Shown: positions 47,442 through 56,607, counted from the stretch's first letter. The stretch: 64,000 nucleotides of DNA from Terriglobia bacterium (GCA_021325275.1 JAJPHL010000032.1:62001-126000); one strand, 5' to 3'. Notes: generated from the letters alone by a model not told the origin. Made by a program: numbers and translations.

Positions 47442-49094
47442 ATGCCGTCATTCACAAATCGCTTACTCCTGAGCATCGCGTTATGCGCAGCATTGTCGGC
47501 GGCGCAATCGTCGTCCGGATCAAGTGGATCGAGCAGTGCCGGACAAAGCGGATCGGGTCAAGCTTCTTCCGGACAATCCGGATCCGGCGCGCCCGCCGCG
47601 CCTGCCAATCCGAGTCCAGGCTGGGCGGAAACGGGACCCGCGCCGATACCCGCGCTGGGCCAAGGCGGCGGCGAGGGTGGCGGCGCTCCGGCGGTGAATC
47701 CGACGATCGCCGATTACCTCGCGCCCATCAGCAGAATGCGCTGGGGTCCCTTTTCCGTGCTCGGTTGGGACGCGTTCGCGTCGTGGTCGAATCAACCAAT
47801 TGGATTGAATGGCAATACGGGACCGGCGCAACTCGCGACGATCAACGGCGTGCAACAGCCCACGCAAACGTTCGGCTATCACATTGGCACGCAGATGGGC
47901 GCGCGTTGGCGCTGGGGCCGCGGCTTCATCGGACTGCAATACGCTCCCAGCGTCGACTATCAAAGCGCCACGGCCATTCGCCAGATCAATTGGCAAAACG
48001 TGTCGCTGGTGATGGACCGTCCTTTCCGGTTTGGAAAGTGGCGCTTCAGCATGGGCGTTCGTTCCGCGGCGGTGACGACCTATGGCGAAATCTATAATCC
48101 GCCCACGCTCGTGCCGCTCACGGCGTTTCAAGTGCCGATCAGCAATATCGATTTGGTGGGACTGTTGAACGAACCCGAGCCGTTGCAGCCGCCCAAGCCG
48201 CAAGATCTATTCATGGCCACGCGCTTTTACACCGGCAGCGCGTCCATGGCGCTGACGCGCGAGATGGGCCCACGCGACAGTCTCAGTTTTTCCGTCGCCG
48301 CACAGTTGAATCACACGCTGAATTTCGGCCAAGACACAGGCAACCTGCTCAATTACCCGCAATCGAGCGGCGGCATCGCCGGACTCACGTATTCGCACAA
48401 AGTTTCGCCGCGCGCGCAGTGGAGCGTGCAAGCGCGCGAAACGCAGGTGTTCGGTCCCACCTTCTACGTGAATCGTACTTCGGAGCAATCGGTGCAACTG
48501 CTCTACAGTTGGACTCCGTGGCGGCGCTTCAGTTTTCAAGCCGGCGCCGGCCCGGGCCGCTTGGTAGAGCCGCAAGGCCTCGCGACCTTCACATACGTCG
48601 CTACCGCCACCGTCGCATTCACGCCATTCACTGGATCCACGATTGTGACCGGGTATTCGCGGCAGCTCGATCCCACCGGTTTTTCCGGCGGAACGCAGCA
48701 GAATCACATCAATCTCACATGGGCCGCGCCGCAGCCGAAGGGTCACAAGTGGCGGTACGGTTTGGTGACGAATTTCTTGCTCGGAAATTCCAGCCAAGGT
48801 CTGGGAGCACAGCCGGGAACGTATGCCACCGGCGCGAGTGCCAGCGTGATCGGTTCTTACTCGTATCCCATCACTCGCGCGATGAGCCTCAGTGCGAACT
48901 ACGGATACTTTTTCCAGCACCTCACCAACATTGCACCGGGCACGGCTTATCCGAGTCTTTTCCAACGCCACATCGCGTCGGTCGGCATCCACTATTCGTT
49001 CGGATTGCAAGGGGCCGGCGGCGGCGAACTCGGCGGAGCGAGTGGCGGCTTGATTCCCGGCGTCGGGAGCATCGGCCAGTCCATCCCCCGCTAG
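47442..49094 (+). CDS. Outer-membrane beta-barrel protein of the EPS locus
   Basis: The 550-residue protein has a signal peptide (LLLSIALCAALSAAQ). A low-complexity Ser/Gly/Gln run (residues about 22-50) and a Pro/Gly linker follow. The remainder alternates hydrophobic and polar residues with many aromatic belt positions, as in barrels. It ends SVGIHYSFGLQG... with a Gly-rich tail. Its place between the export protein and the glycosyltransferase matches the PEP-CTERM-system outer-membrane proteins (TIGR03014/TIGR03016-like), but identity to a named family is not certain. It could be the outer-membrane exit for the polysaccharide. Confidence 0.75.
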   Translation: MPSFTNRLLLSIALCAALSAAQSSSGSSGSSSAGQSGSGQASSGQSGSGAPAAPANPSPGWAETGPAPIPALGQGGGEGGGAPAVNPTIADYLAPISRMRWGPFSVLGWDAFASWSNQPIGLNGNTGPAQLATINGVQQPTQTFGYHIGTQMGARWRWGRGFIGLQYAPSVDYQSATAIRQINWQNVSLVMDRPFRFGKWRFSMGVRSAAVTTYGEIYNPPTLVPLTAFQVPISNIDLVGLLNEPEPLQPPKPQDLFMATRFYTGSASMALTREMGPRDSLSFSVAAQLNHTLNFGQDTGNLLNYPQSSGGIAGLTYSHKVSPRAQWSVQARETQVFGPTFYVNRTSEQSVQLLYSWTPWRRFSFQAGAGPGRLVEPQGLATFTYVATATVAFTPFTGSTIVTGYSRQLDPTGFSGGTQQNHINLTWAAPQPKGHKWRYGLVTNFLLGNSSQGLGAQPGTYATGASASVIGSYSYPITRAMSLSANYGYFFQHLTNIAPGTAYPSLFQRHIASVGIHYSFGLQGAGGGELGGASGGLIPGVGSIGQSIPR

Positions 49095-49142
49095 AGCGTC
49101 TGAGATGTTGATATCGATGTTGGATTCGGGTCCATCGCGGAC

Positions 49143-50543
49143 ATGCTGAAAATCCTAAGCCGCTACGTATCGCTAAAGACCTTGCTGCTGCTGGTCACCG
49201 AGGTCTTTTGGATTGCCGCGGCCTTGACGATCCTCGGCAATCTCTACGCGCGTTACGTCATCCATTGGCCGGAAGGCGTCGACGTGCCGTTTCTCGCCAT
49301 CCGCATCGCATTGATCACCTTGGTTTTTCAGGTGAGCATGTACTACAACGATCTCTACGATCTCGACGTGGTGAACTCGCGGCAGGAATTGCTGATTCGC
49401 ATCCTGCAAAGTTTCGGCGTGGCCTGCCTGGTGCTGGTGCCCGTCTTCCTGATTTTCCCGAAGATGGTGATCCATTCGAGCAACGTGGTGGCGGCCGGCG
49501 TCGTGATCGGCGTGCTGATCCTGTTGGGATGGCGCATGTTGATCACCATGGCGTATCGCTTGTACGAAGTGCCCAAGCGCGTAATCATTCTCGGCACTGG
49601 TCCTCTGGCGATGGACATGGTGAAGGCGCTGAAAGCGCGCACCGATCTCGGACTGAAGATCACCGGGCTGATCTCGGCCACGTCCGAGGCGCCCGCGGAA
49701 CCGCCGGAAGGCGTGGCCATCTTGGGATCGATGGACAAGCTCGAGCAGCTCGCCGATCAAGTAGGCGTTGATCGCGTCGTGGTGGCGCTCTCCGACCGCC
49801 GAGGGACGCTGCCGATCCGTGAATTGCTGGCGCTGAAATTGCGCGGCGTTGAAATCGACGACGCGCACTCGTTCTACGAAAAAGTCACCGGAAAAATTCG
49901 CACCACCGCCTTGCCGCCCAGTTGGCTGGTGTTCGGCGAGGGTTTTCAGGAACTGGCGCGCAAAGTCCGCCACAAACAGGTTCTCGATTTCTTCCTGGCG
50001 TTGATTGCCTCGGTTCCCGCGCTGCCGATTTCCGCTGTGGTCGCGCTGATCGTGAAGTTCGATTCCAAGGGCCCCGTGCTTTTCAAGCAAGAGCGCGTCG
50101 GTTATCGCGGAAAAACTTTCATGATGTACAAATTCCGCACGATGCGCACCGACGCCGAAGCGGTGGGCGGGCCGCAATGGGCGTCCGAGGACGATCCGCG
50201 AATCACACGCGTCGGCCGTTGGCTGCGCAAGACGCGTCTCGACGAGATTCCGCAACTGTGGAATGTGCTGCGCGGAGAAGTCAGCATCGTGGGACCGCGC
50301 GCGGAACGGCCGCACTTCGTGCAAATGTTGAGCGAGCAATTGAACTACTACGCCGAGCGTCACGTGGTGCGTCCGGGCATCACGGGATGGGCGCAAATCC
50401 GCTACCCATATGGCTCGTCGGTGGAAGACGCGCTGCAAAAGTTGCAATACGATTTGTTCTACATCAAGAACTGTTCGCTGATTCTCGACTTCTTGATCAT
50501 GTTCGAGACGGCGAAAGTAGTCTTGTTCGGTCGCGGGCGGTAG
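49143..50543 (+). CDS. Exopolysaccharide polyprenyl glycosylphosphotransferase
   Basis: Starts repeat-unit assembly by moving a sugar-1-phosphate onto undecaprenyl phosphate. The 466-residue protein has four N-terminal membrane segments, a CoA-binding-like Rossmann region ([19 protein letters not shown]) and a fifth segment ([20 protein letters not shown]). The bacterial sugar-transferase domain shows [49 protein letters not shown] and [14 protein letters not shown]. The layout is that of TIGR03025/TIGR03013 (EpsB-like) enzymes of exosortase loci. Which sugar is transferred is unknown. Confidence 0.94.
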   Translation: MLKILSRYVSLKTLLLLVTEVFWIAAALTILGNLYARYVIHWPEGVDVPFLAIRIALITLVFQVSMYYNDLYDLDVVNSRQELLIRILQSFGVACLVLVPVFLIFPKMVIHSSNVVAAGVVIGVLILLGWRMLITMAYRLYEVPKRVIILGTGPLAMDMVKALKARTDLGLKITGLISATSEAPAEPPEGVAILGSMDKLEQLADQVGVDRVVVALSDRRGTLPIRELLALKLRGVEIDDAHSFYEKVTGKIRTTALPPSWLVFGEGFQELARKVRHKQVLDFFLALIASVPALPISAVVALIVKFDSKGPVLFKQERVGYRGKTFMMYKFRTMRTDAEAVGGPQWASEDDPRITRVGRWLRKTRLDEIPQLWNVLRGEVSIVGPRAERPHFVQMLSEQLNYYAERHVVRPGITGWAQIRYPYGSSVEDALQKLQYDLFYIKNCSLILDFLIMFETAKVVLFGRGR

Positions 50544-50568
50544 CCGCCCGCGGGCTTGGGAATTCACT

Positions 50569-52962
50569 ATGAATCGGCGCCTCTTCCTTCAACTCGCGGG
50601 AGCCGCTTTTGCCGCACGCGGGTCCGCGCAAACCGCGCCGCGACTCCTCTCGAGCACGTGGCCCGCGCGATGGGTCGTGGTTCCCGGAACGTCACCGCAC
50701 GAATACGGCGTCTATCATTTCCGCCGCACCTTCGGACTCGACACCGTGCCGAAGCCGTTTCTCGTGCACGTGAGCGCCGACAATCGCTATCGCCTTTTCG
50801 TGAACGGTAAGTTGGCGTCGGCCGGCCCCGCGCGCGGCGACTTAAATCATTGGCGCTATGAAACCGTCGATCTCGCGCCCCTCCTGCGCGAAGGGCCCAA
50901 CGTTTTGGCGGCGGTGGTGTGGAACGACGGTCCTTACACCGCGGTCGCGCAGTTCACTTCGCAAACCGGATTTCTCATGTGCGGCGATTCCGACGAATCG
51001 AAGCTCGTCAACACCGGACCCGATTGGTACGGCATCGCTAATCGCGCGTATCAACCGCTGCGTTTGGGTAATGCGCTCTCCGCGTACTCCGCGATTCCTC
51101 CCGGTGAGCTCGTGGAAGGCTCGGCATATCCGTGGGGATGGGAACGGCTGGGATTCAACGACAACATGTGGCGCGGCGCCGTGGCTGTCGATCGCGGCGC
51201 CGGATCGCCGCGCGATGTCCGCGACGGCCCGAATCGTTGGATGCTGGTCGAGCGCACGATTCCGCAGATGGAAGAAACGCCGCAGCGCTTTGCGACTGTG
51301 CGTCAACAATCGGGCGCGCGAATTCCCGCGGCCTATCCCGAGAAGTCCGCGAGTTTCCAAGTGCCCGCGAAAACCACGGCGCACTTCCTGCTCGATCAAG
51401 GGCATCTCACCACCGCGTTTCCGGAACTCCTGGTGAGCGGCGGCGCGGGCGCGCGCGTCACAATGCGCTACGCCGAATCGCTTTATCTACCCGGCGAAAC
51501 GCCGGAGAAGCCGTCGCATGACAAAGGAAATCGCAACGACGTGGACGGCAAACTCTTCTTCGGCGCCACGGATGTTTTCAATCCCGACGGCGAACGCAAT
51601 CGACTGTTCCGTCCGCTCTACTGGCGGACGTTCCGCTACGTCGACGTGGCGATCGATACGCAAAACGATCCGCTGACGATCGAAGATTTGAGCTCGGTCT
51701 ACACAGGTTATCCGTTCGAAAGAAAAGCCCGCTTCGAAGCCAACGAGGGAGATGCCGAGCTACAAAAGGTTTTGGAAGTCGGCTGGCGCACCGCGCGCCT
51801 CTGCGCGCACGAAACCTACATGGATTGCCCATACTACGAGCAACTCCAATACGCCGGCGACACGCGCGTGCAATGCCTCGTCTCGCTCTACAATTCCGGC
51901 GACTCGCGACTGATGCGCTCGGCCATCGAGCATTTGGACGCCTCGCGCACGTCGGAAGGCGCTACGCTTTCCCGCGCGCCTTCGGCGCTTCAGCAATACA
52001 TCCCCGGGTTTTCGCTCTGGTGGATCGGTATGGTCCACGACTATTGGATGTACGCCGCACACACGCCCGACCAGTTGGCGTTTGTCGCGGCGATGGTCCC
52101 CGGAGTACGCGCGGTGCTCGAGTTTTTTGCGTCGCATCAGCGCGTCGATGGATCGCTGGGGCCGATGCCGTGGTGGAATTACGTCGACTGGGTTGAAAAA
52201 TGGTCCGGCGGCGTTCCACCGCGCGGGGAGAACGGCAATTCCGCGCCGCAAGATTTGCAATTACTGATGGCCCTCGATTGGGCGTCCCATCTGGAAACAG
52301 CGTTTGGAAGAAAATCGCGCGCCGCGGAAAATGCCGCGGCCGCCGACACGCTGCGCGCGACGATCAAGCGTCTGTATTGGGATGAAAAGCGTGGACTCTT
52401 CGCCGACACGCCGACGCACGACGTTTTTTCGCAGCACTCGAACGCCTTGGCCGTGCTTTCGCGGACGGCGACGGACTCGCACGCGGTGATGGAAAAAGCT
52501 TTGGCGTCAGGTTCGGGACTAGCGCAGTGCTCAGTGTATTTCAAATACTACTTGCACCAAGCGATGACGCAAGCGGGACTCGGCGACCGTTACCTCGACA
52601 TGCTCGCGCCGTGGAAGGAACAATTGGCGTTGGGCGTGACGACGTGGCCGGAAGAATTTCGCACCACGTCGCGCTCCGATTGTCACGCCTGGGGCGCGAG
52701 TCCCAACATTGAATTGTTCCGCACCGTGCTGGGCGTCGACTCGCTGGCGCCGGGATTCTCTCGCGTGCTGATCGCCCCGCATCTCGGAAAACTCACGCGC
52801 GCTTCGGGTACGATCCCGCATCCGAAAGGCGAAATCTCCGTGCGCCTCGATGCCGGCGCGGCGAAACCATCCGCACAAATCGTGCTGCCCGCGGGCGTGG
52901 ACGGCGAACTGCGCTGGAAGGGAATCACGAAAGCGTTGGTCGCCGGGAAAAACGAGATCTGA
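50569..52962 (+). CDS. Exported GH78-like alpha-L-rhamnosidase
   Basis: The 797-residue protein has a twin-arginine-like signal (NRRLFLQLAGAAFAARGSAQ). N-terminal beta-sandwich domains (YHFRRTFGLD, VHVSADNRYRLFVNGK) precede an (alpha/alpha)6 barrel. The barrel carries DCPYYEQLQYAGDTRVQ, the place of the GH78 DCPxRE motif; here Arg/Glu are replaced by Tyr-Tyr-Glu. The late SDCHAWGASPNIELFRTVLG matches the family's C-terminal helix and sandwich start. It lies 25 bp after the sugar transferase and may trim or recycle rhamnose-containing polysaccharide. Exact specificity is inferred. Confidence 0.82.
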   Translation: MNRRLFLQLAGAAFAARGSAQTAPRLLSSTWPARWVVVPGTSPHEYGVYHFRRTFGLDTVPKPFLVHVSADNRYRLFVNGKLASAGPARGDLNHWRYETVDLAPLLREGPNVLAAVVWNDGPYTAVAQFTSQTGFLMCGDSDESKLVNTGPDWYGIANRAYQPLRLGNALSAYSAIPPGELVEGSAYPWGWERLGFNDNMWRGAVAVDRGAGSPRDVRDGPNRWMLVERTIPQMEETPQRFATVRQQSGARIPAAYPEKSASFQVPAKTTAHFLLDQGHLTTAFPELLVSGGAGARVTMRYAESLYLPGETPEKPSHDKGNRNDVDGKLFFGATDVFNPDGERNRLFRPLYWRTFRYVDVAIDTQNDPLTIEDLSSVYTGYPFERKARFEANEGDAELQKVLEVGWRTARLCAHETYMDCPYYEQLQYAGDTRVQCLVSLYNSGDSRLMRSAIEHLDASRTSEGATLSRAPSALQQYIPGFSLWWIGMVHDYWMYAAHTPDQLAFVAAMVPGVRAVLEFFASHQRVDGSLGPMPWWNYVDWVEKWSGGVPPRGENGNSAPQDLQLLMALDWASHLETAFGRKSRAAENAAAADTLRATIKRLYWDEKRGLFADTPTHDVFSQHSNALAVLSRTATDSHAVMEKALASGSGLAQCSVYFKYYLHQAMTQAGLGDRYLDMLAPWKEQLALGVTTWPEEFRTTSRSDCHAWGASPNIELFRTVLGVDSLAPGFSRVLIAPHLGKLTRASGTIPHPKGEISVRLDAGAAKPSAQIVLPAGVDGELRWKGITKALVAGKNEI

Positions 52963-52965
52963 CGT

Positions 52966-53853
52966 CTACGCCAACGCGAGATTCAAATTCTCGATCGCCT
53001 CGTCGACTTCAGCCGTGTTTTTGAAACCCACGGTGACCGAGTCCACGCCGGCATTGCGGAACGCCTGACGCATGGCTGCTTGACGGTCTTCGCGTTTAGT
53101 GAACGCGCCTTCGCCGATTAGCTTCATGCTGATCACGCCCATGCCTTCCGACTTTACCTGCTTCACGTGACTCACAACTTCCGGCACGTTGCCCAGACCT
53201 TTCGTGTCGAAGTCCTCGGCATCCATCTTTGTGCCGTTGTGATTCATGCGGATCATCGCGATTTCCAGCCACTTGTTGCCCGGGAAGCGCCGCAACGCCG
53301 GCAGTCCATGGACGCTCGCGCCGTGCCCGACGATCTGTTGCTTATGTTTGGCTTCGAGCACGGCGTCCTGCCAGCGCCCGGTGTCGGTGGGCCAGGTCGC
53401 CACGTGCTGATAGTGCAGCAGCATGATGTCGAAGTAATCGGTGTTGGCGAGTTTGCGCAATTCGTCGAACTTTTCCTGCGGATCGACGCCTTCGTGCGTC
53501 GTGGTCACCTTCGACATCAGCCGATAACTGTCGCGCGGAATGCCCTTGAGCGCCACGCCCAACATCCGGTGCATGTCGCCGTAGGATTCCGCCGTCTCGA
53601 AGAAACGGATGCCGTTGTCGTAGGCGTATCGCACGAGGCGCGTGAACTGATCCTGACCCAAGTCGCGCTGCACCTTTCCACTAAATGTGCCGGTGCCGAA
53701 GGCGAGGCGCGTCACTTTCACATTGGATTTGCCGAGCGTCACCCAATCGGTAGCTTTCGCGCCCGCTGCGACAAGCGGGAGTCCGGTGGCGGCGATGGTG
53801 CCGGCGGCGAGGCCGGTCTTTAGGAAGTGGCGGCGAGAGAGGTGATGTTCCAC
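52966..53853 (-). CDS. Tat-exported aldo/keto reductase
   Basis: The GTG start at 53853 has GGAGG just upstream and gives a twin-arginine signal (LSRRHFLKTGLAAGTIAATG); the longer track start lies close to the tRNA. The 295-residue protein has an AKR TIM barrel: WVTLGKSNVKVTRLAFGTGTF, FFETAESYG (active Tyr; the usual Asp is Glu here), LMSKVTTTH (Lys) and DIMLLHYQHVATW (His). The loop is followed by VVGHGASVHGLPALRRF-type strands. It reduces an unknown carbonyl, apparently in the periplasm, as in other Acidobacteria Tat-AKRs. Confidence 0.88.
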   Translation of the reverse strand: MEHHLSRRHFLKTGLAAGTIAATGLPLVAAGAKATDWVTLGKSNVKVTRLAFGTGTFSGKVQRDLGQDQFTRLVRYAYDNGIRFFETAESYGDMHRMLGVALKGIPRDSYRLMSKVTTTHEGVDPQEKFDELRKLANTDYFDIMLLHYQHVATWPTDTGRWQDAVLEAKHKQQIVGHGASVHGLPALRRFPGNKWLEIAMIRMNHNGTKMDAEDFDTKGLGNVPEVVSHVKQVKSEGMGVISMKLIGEGAFTKREDRQAAMRQAFRNAGVDSVTVGFKNTAEVDEAIENLNLALA

Positions 53854-53890
53854 AATTCCTCCAATGTTCGCGATTATATGCGGTCTTGGA

Positions 53891-53910
53891 ACACGGAGGA
53901 CACGGAAAAA
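53891..53910. repeat. 20-bp inverted repeat, left copy, flanking tRNA-Leu
   Basis: ACACGGAGGACACGGAAAAA here is the exact reverse complement of 54108-54127 on the other side of the tRNA gene. Part of it (ACACGGAGGACAC) recurs in the terminator region at 21030. Confidence 0.8.
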
Positions 53911-53953
53911 ACCATTCGCACGGAAAGACACGGAAGAGACCAACCAAACACCA

Positions 53954-53979
53954 ACGGCCATCAGTTGTCTGATGGCCGT
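53954..53979 (-). terminator. Hairpin downstream of tRNA-Leu
   Basis: ACGGCCATCAG-TTGT-CTGATGGCCGT is a perfect 11-bp stem ten bases beyond the tRNA 3' end on the minus strand, followed by a moderately T-rich run. It probably ends the tRNA transcript. Confidence 0.75.
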
Positions 53980-53989
53980 CGATAAAACT

Positions 53990-54076
53990 TGGTGCCCAAG
54001 AGAGGACTCGAACCTCCACTCCCTTGCGAGAACTAGGACCTGAACCTAGCGCGTCTGCCAGTTCCGCCACTTGGGC
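53990..54076 (-). tRNA. tRNA-Leu, anticodon CAG
   Basis: On the minus strand the acceptor stem GCCCAAG pairs with CTTGGGC, followed by discriminator A and an encoded CCA. The anticodon arm is CTAGG-TTCAGGT-CCTAG, so the anticodon is CAG and reads CTG. A long variable arm (CTCGCAAGGGAG) is typical of a class II leucine tRNA, and the T arm has GGTTCGAGTCC. A -10-like TACAAT (54096-54091) lies upstream. Length is 87 nt with CCA. Confidence 0.97.
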
Positions 54077-54107
54077 AACGACAAGCTTTTATTGTATCGC
54101 ACTTCGC

Positions 54108-54127
54108 TTTTTCCGTGTCCTCCGTGT
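54108..54127. repeat. 20-bp inverted repeat, right copy, flanking tRNA-Leu
   Basis: TTTTTCCGTGTCCTCCGTGT is the exact reverse complement of 53891-53910. It sits between the tRNA promoter region and the end of the ABC permease gene. Confidence 0.8.
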
Positions 54128-54168
54128 TGACGGTTTTTCTGTGTTCTCCGTGTGCCAAACACGCCAAG

Positions 54169-54930
54169 CTACATAGTCTGCCTGTACCGCCGGAACGCCA
54201 CCGTAGCCATCACACCGAAGAACGTGGTATATCCGGCCAGCGCCGCGAGACGCCATACAAACCAATCGTTGCCTTCGAAACCGCCGCGCGCGATCGTCAC
54301 CGCCCAGTCGACAGGATTGTACTTGCACACGGTTTGAATCCACGGCGGCATCAGTTGCTTCGCCATGATCATGCTCGAAAGATAAATCATCGGCAGCATG
54401 GTGAAGTTTAGGACCGCGAACATCGTCTCCTGACGCCGCGTGAGAATCGCCATGGCGTTGGAGAGTCCGGCCATGCCGCCGCCCAAGAGCGCCGCCGCGA
54501 TGATCACCGCCGCAAAGCTGATGATATGCGCCTTGGGACGCGCGCCCAAGATCATCGCCACGCCAAGGATCACACACGATTGAACGCCCACCGTCATGCA
54601 GGCGTGCGTGACGCGTGCAATGATCAACGCGCTGCGCGTCACCGGCGTGGCCAGGAAGCGATCCACCACGCCGCGGTCGATATCGTTCAGCAATCCCATG
54701 CCGGCGTAGCCCGATCCGAACAGCGCCGACATGATGGCGATGCCCGGCGCCAGGAATTGCACGTAGCTCGATCCGAACGCGCCGAGCATGGTGATTTTTC
54801 CGAACAACTGGCTGAACAGGAGCATCCAGGTAATCGGCTGCACAATCGAAACCACCAGGAAAATCGGCATGCGCAGCGTGATGCGCCATTGCCGCATCAA
54901 CAAATGGAAAACATCGAGGATGAATTTCAT
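54169..54930 (-). CDS. ABC-2 type exporter permease
   Basis: The 253-residue protein has six hydrophobic segments and the ABC-2 signature: RMPIFLVVSIVQPITWMLLF at the N-terminus, GYAGMGLLNDIDRGVVDRFLATPVTRSAL (read in parts) as the conserved cytoplasmic loop, and PMIYLSSMIMAKQLMPPWIQ before the last helices. It resembles DrrB/NodJ-type permeases for drugs or lipids. It starts ten bases after the ATPase stop, so the two form one exporter. The substrate is unknown. Confidence 0.92.
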   Translation of the reverse strand: MKFILDVFHLLMRQWRITLRMPIFLVVSIVQPITWMLLFSQLFGKITMLGAFGSSYVQFLAPGIAIMSALFGSGYAGMGLLNDIDRGVVDRFLATPVTRSALIIARVTHACMTVGVQSCVILGVAMILGARPKAHIISFAAVIIAAALLGGGMAGLSNAMAILTRRQETMFAVLNFTMLPMIYLSSMIMAKQLMPPWIQTVCKYNPVDWAVTIARGGFEGNDWFVWRLAALAGYTTFFGVMATVAFRRYRQTM

Positions 54931-54940
54931 TTTTGCTCCT

Positions 54941-55960
54941 TTACTTGGCTCCCGGCTTTGCGGTTCTCATGGCGGCCGGCACCGGACCACGCGGTCCGGC
55001 TGCTCCCGCCGCATCTGCCTTGGTAAACGATTTTCCGGTGACGCTCAGATACACCTCGTCGAGCGACGGCCGGCTCATCGCCACGTGCGACACGGGCAAC
55101 CCGGCCGCCTCCAGCGCCGCGATTAGCTTGGGAATCACGTGCGCGCCTTCCTCGGCTTGCGCCGAGCACGTTTGTCCCTCGCGAATCACGTTGGACAAGC
55201 CGGGCGTCGAGCGCAACAATTGCGCGGCCGCTTCGGCGTCGTGTCCCACGGCGATTTCCACTTGCACGATGTCGCCGCGCAGCGTGGCCTTCAGTTCGTT
55301 CGGGGTCCCTTGGGCGACAATCTTTCCACCGTCGACAATCGCCAGACGGTCGCACAAGCGATCGGCTTCCTCCAAATAATGCGTTGTCACGAGAATCGTC
55401 ATGCCGCCGTCTTTCGCCAGACGTTCGAGTTCGCGCCACATCACCGCGCGGCTCTCTGGATCCAATCCCGTCGTCGGCTCATCGAGCACCAGGATTTTCG
55501 GACGATGCACCAGGCCCATCGCCACGTCGAGGCGCCGCTTCATGCCGCCCGAATAGGTTTGGGTGACACGCTTCGCGGCGCTTTCGAGATCGAAAAGCTT
55601 CAGCAATTCGTCGACGCGGTTGTCGAGCGCCGCACCGGAGTGTCCGTAAAGCTGACCTTGCAGGTGCAGATTCTCGCGGCCCGTCGCCAAGAAATCCACC
55701 GTGGTGTTTTGCGAGACGTAACCGATTCGCCGGCGCACTTCCACCGGATCGGCGGCTACGTCGACGCCGTCGACTTCCACGCGTCCTTCCGTGGCGCTGG
55801 AAAGCGTCACGATGATTCGCACGGTAGTGGATTTGCCCGCGCCGTTGGGCCCGAGCAAGCCGAAGATCTCGCCTTGACGCACGGAAAAGGTTAAGCCCTT
55901 CAAAGCTTCGACTCCACCGGCGTAAGTTTTCTTCAGATCGCGAACATTGATGGCATCCAT
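54941..55960 (-). CDS. ABC exporter ATP-binding protein (DrrA-like)
   Basis: The 339-residue ATPase powers the adjacent permease. Walker A is [16 protein letters not shown], the Q-loop region [19 protein letters not shown], signature [16 protein letters not shown], Walker [14 protein letters not shown] and H-loop [13 protein letters not shown]. The C-terminal 100 residues ([27 protein letters not shown]) match the DUF4162-type extension of DrrA. AAGGGG precedes the start. The tail ends in a Pro/Ala/Gly-rich stretch. Confidence 0.94.
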   Translation of the reverse strand: MDAINVRDLKKTYAGGVEALKGLTFSVRQGEIFGLLGPNGAGKSTTVRIIVTLSSATEGRVEVDGVDVAADPVEVRRRIGYVSQNTTVDFLATGRENLHLQGQLYGHSGAALDNRVDELLKLFDLESAAKRVTQTYSGGMKRRLDVAMGLVHRPKILVLDEPTTGLDPESRAVMWRELERLAKDGGMTILVTTHYLEEADRLCDRLAIVDGGKIVAQGTPNELKATLRGDIVQVEIAVGHDAEAAAQLLRSTPGLSNVIREGQTCSAQAEEGAHVIPKLIAALEAAGLPVSHVAMSRPSLDEVYLSVTGKSFTKADAAGAAGPRGPVPAAMRTAKPGAK

Positions 55961-55997
55961 TCAAAAACCCCTTTGTTTTGAAGCAGTTGAGCCCCAC

Positions 55998-56026
55998 TTG
56001 ACAAACACACGCGTTCGTGGTAGTAT
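55998..56026 (+). promoter_or_regulatory. Consensus-like sigma-70 promoter with no downstream gene
   Basis: TTGACA (55998-56003), a 17-bp spacer and TAGTAT (56021-56026) point rightward, yet both neighbouring genes are on the minus strand. On the opposite strand the same bases give TATACT, which could serve the ABC operon. A small RNA or antisense transcript is possible. Confidence 0.4.
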
Positions 56027-56120
56027 AAAAAAAATCGCGTTTTTTCGCACCACTCAGCGCAGAAAATCCCCAACAAAGTCAATCGCCAGACAGGGTCTCG
56101 CACTTCTCCGTGCGTGTCAA

Positions 56121-56228
56121 CCGAAAAACCAAGTTCCCGAAAAACCAAGTTCGGAGGCCCGAGTCAAGAACACCGGGAACACACGCTGACCGTCCGCTTC
56201 CAATCTGTGTAATCTGTGCAATCTGTGG
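56121..56228. repeat. Two short tandem repeats in the intergenic gap
   Basis: CCGAAAAACCAAGTTC occurs twice head-to-tail (56121-56136, 56137-56152). AATCTGTG plus one variable base occurs three times (56202-56228), ending at the stop of the next minus-strand gene. No ORF with protein-like content lies in this gap. Confidence 0.8.
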
Positions 56229-56229
56229 A

Positions 56230-56607
56230 TTACTTTTCGGTCAGTGGACGGTCGGCGTTTTTGGAGGCGGCGGCTTCGTTGGCCTTTTCCTCCGCTTCAA
56301 GCTCCCGCACCACGTCCGGCAGGCAATTCATGCAGACCTTGTGCTTGGCTTTTGCGGCGTGCGGCCGATAACAAATGTCCGCGCCACAGCGTTCGCACAA
56401 GGCGCGTCGATCGTCGACGAAGGCGTGCTGATGCCAGAACGCGCAGCCCAGCACCACGTTGTTCTCATCCTCAATCGTGGTGATGGGAAGGCCCTCGGCG
56501 GGCGTGCCCTTCGCGGCCAGCTCGTCGGCGGTTTCCTTGGTGATGGACAGACTGCTTCCGCCGAACTTCTCCAGTAGTTCCTTCAACGCGCGCCGTTTCG
56601 GATCCAT
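56230..56607 (-). CDS. Small zinc-ribbon protein of unknown function
   Basis: The 125-residue protein is unrecognised. It has a C-terminal Cys4 pair (CERCGADICYRP and KVCMNCLPDVV, with a 13-residue spacing between CxxC units) expected to bind zinc. The helical N-terminus starts PKRRALKELLEKFGG, and a His/Trp-containing middle reads LGCAFWHQHAF. There is no signal peptide. The tail is Glu/Ala-rich. A weak GAGAG lies upstream. It starts 28 bp after the BNR-repeat protein stop and may share its transcript. Confidence 0.75.
   Translation of the reverse strand: MDPKRRALKELLEKFGGSSLSITKETADELAAKGTPAEGLPITTIEDENNVVLGCAFWHQHAFVDDRRALCERCGADICYRPHAAKAKHKVCMNCLPDVVRELEAEEKANEAAASKNADRPLTEK

Noticed and set aside
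49173-50567. 464-codon ORF antisense to the glycosylphosphotransferase
   Set aside because: His/Gln/Arg-rich mirror with no motif.
54089-54889. 266-codon minus-strand ORF beside the ABC permease
   Set aside because: Alternative frame of the permease; the 54169-54930 frame has the membrane helices and family motifs.
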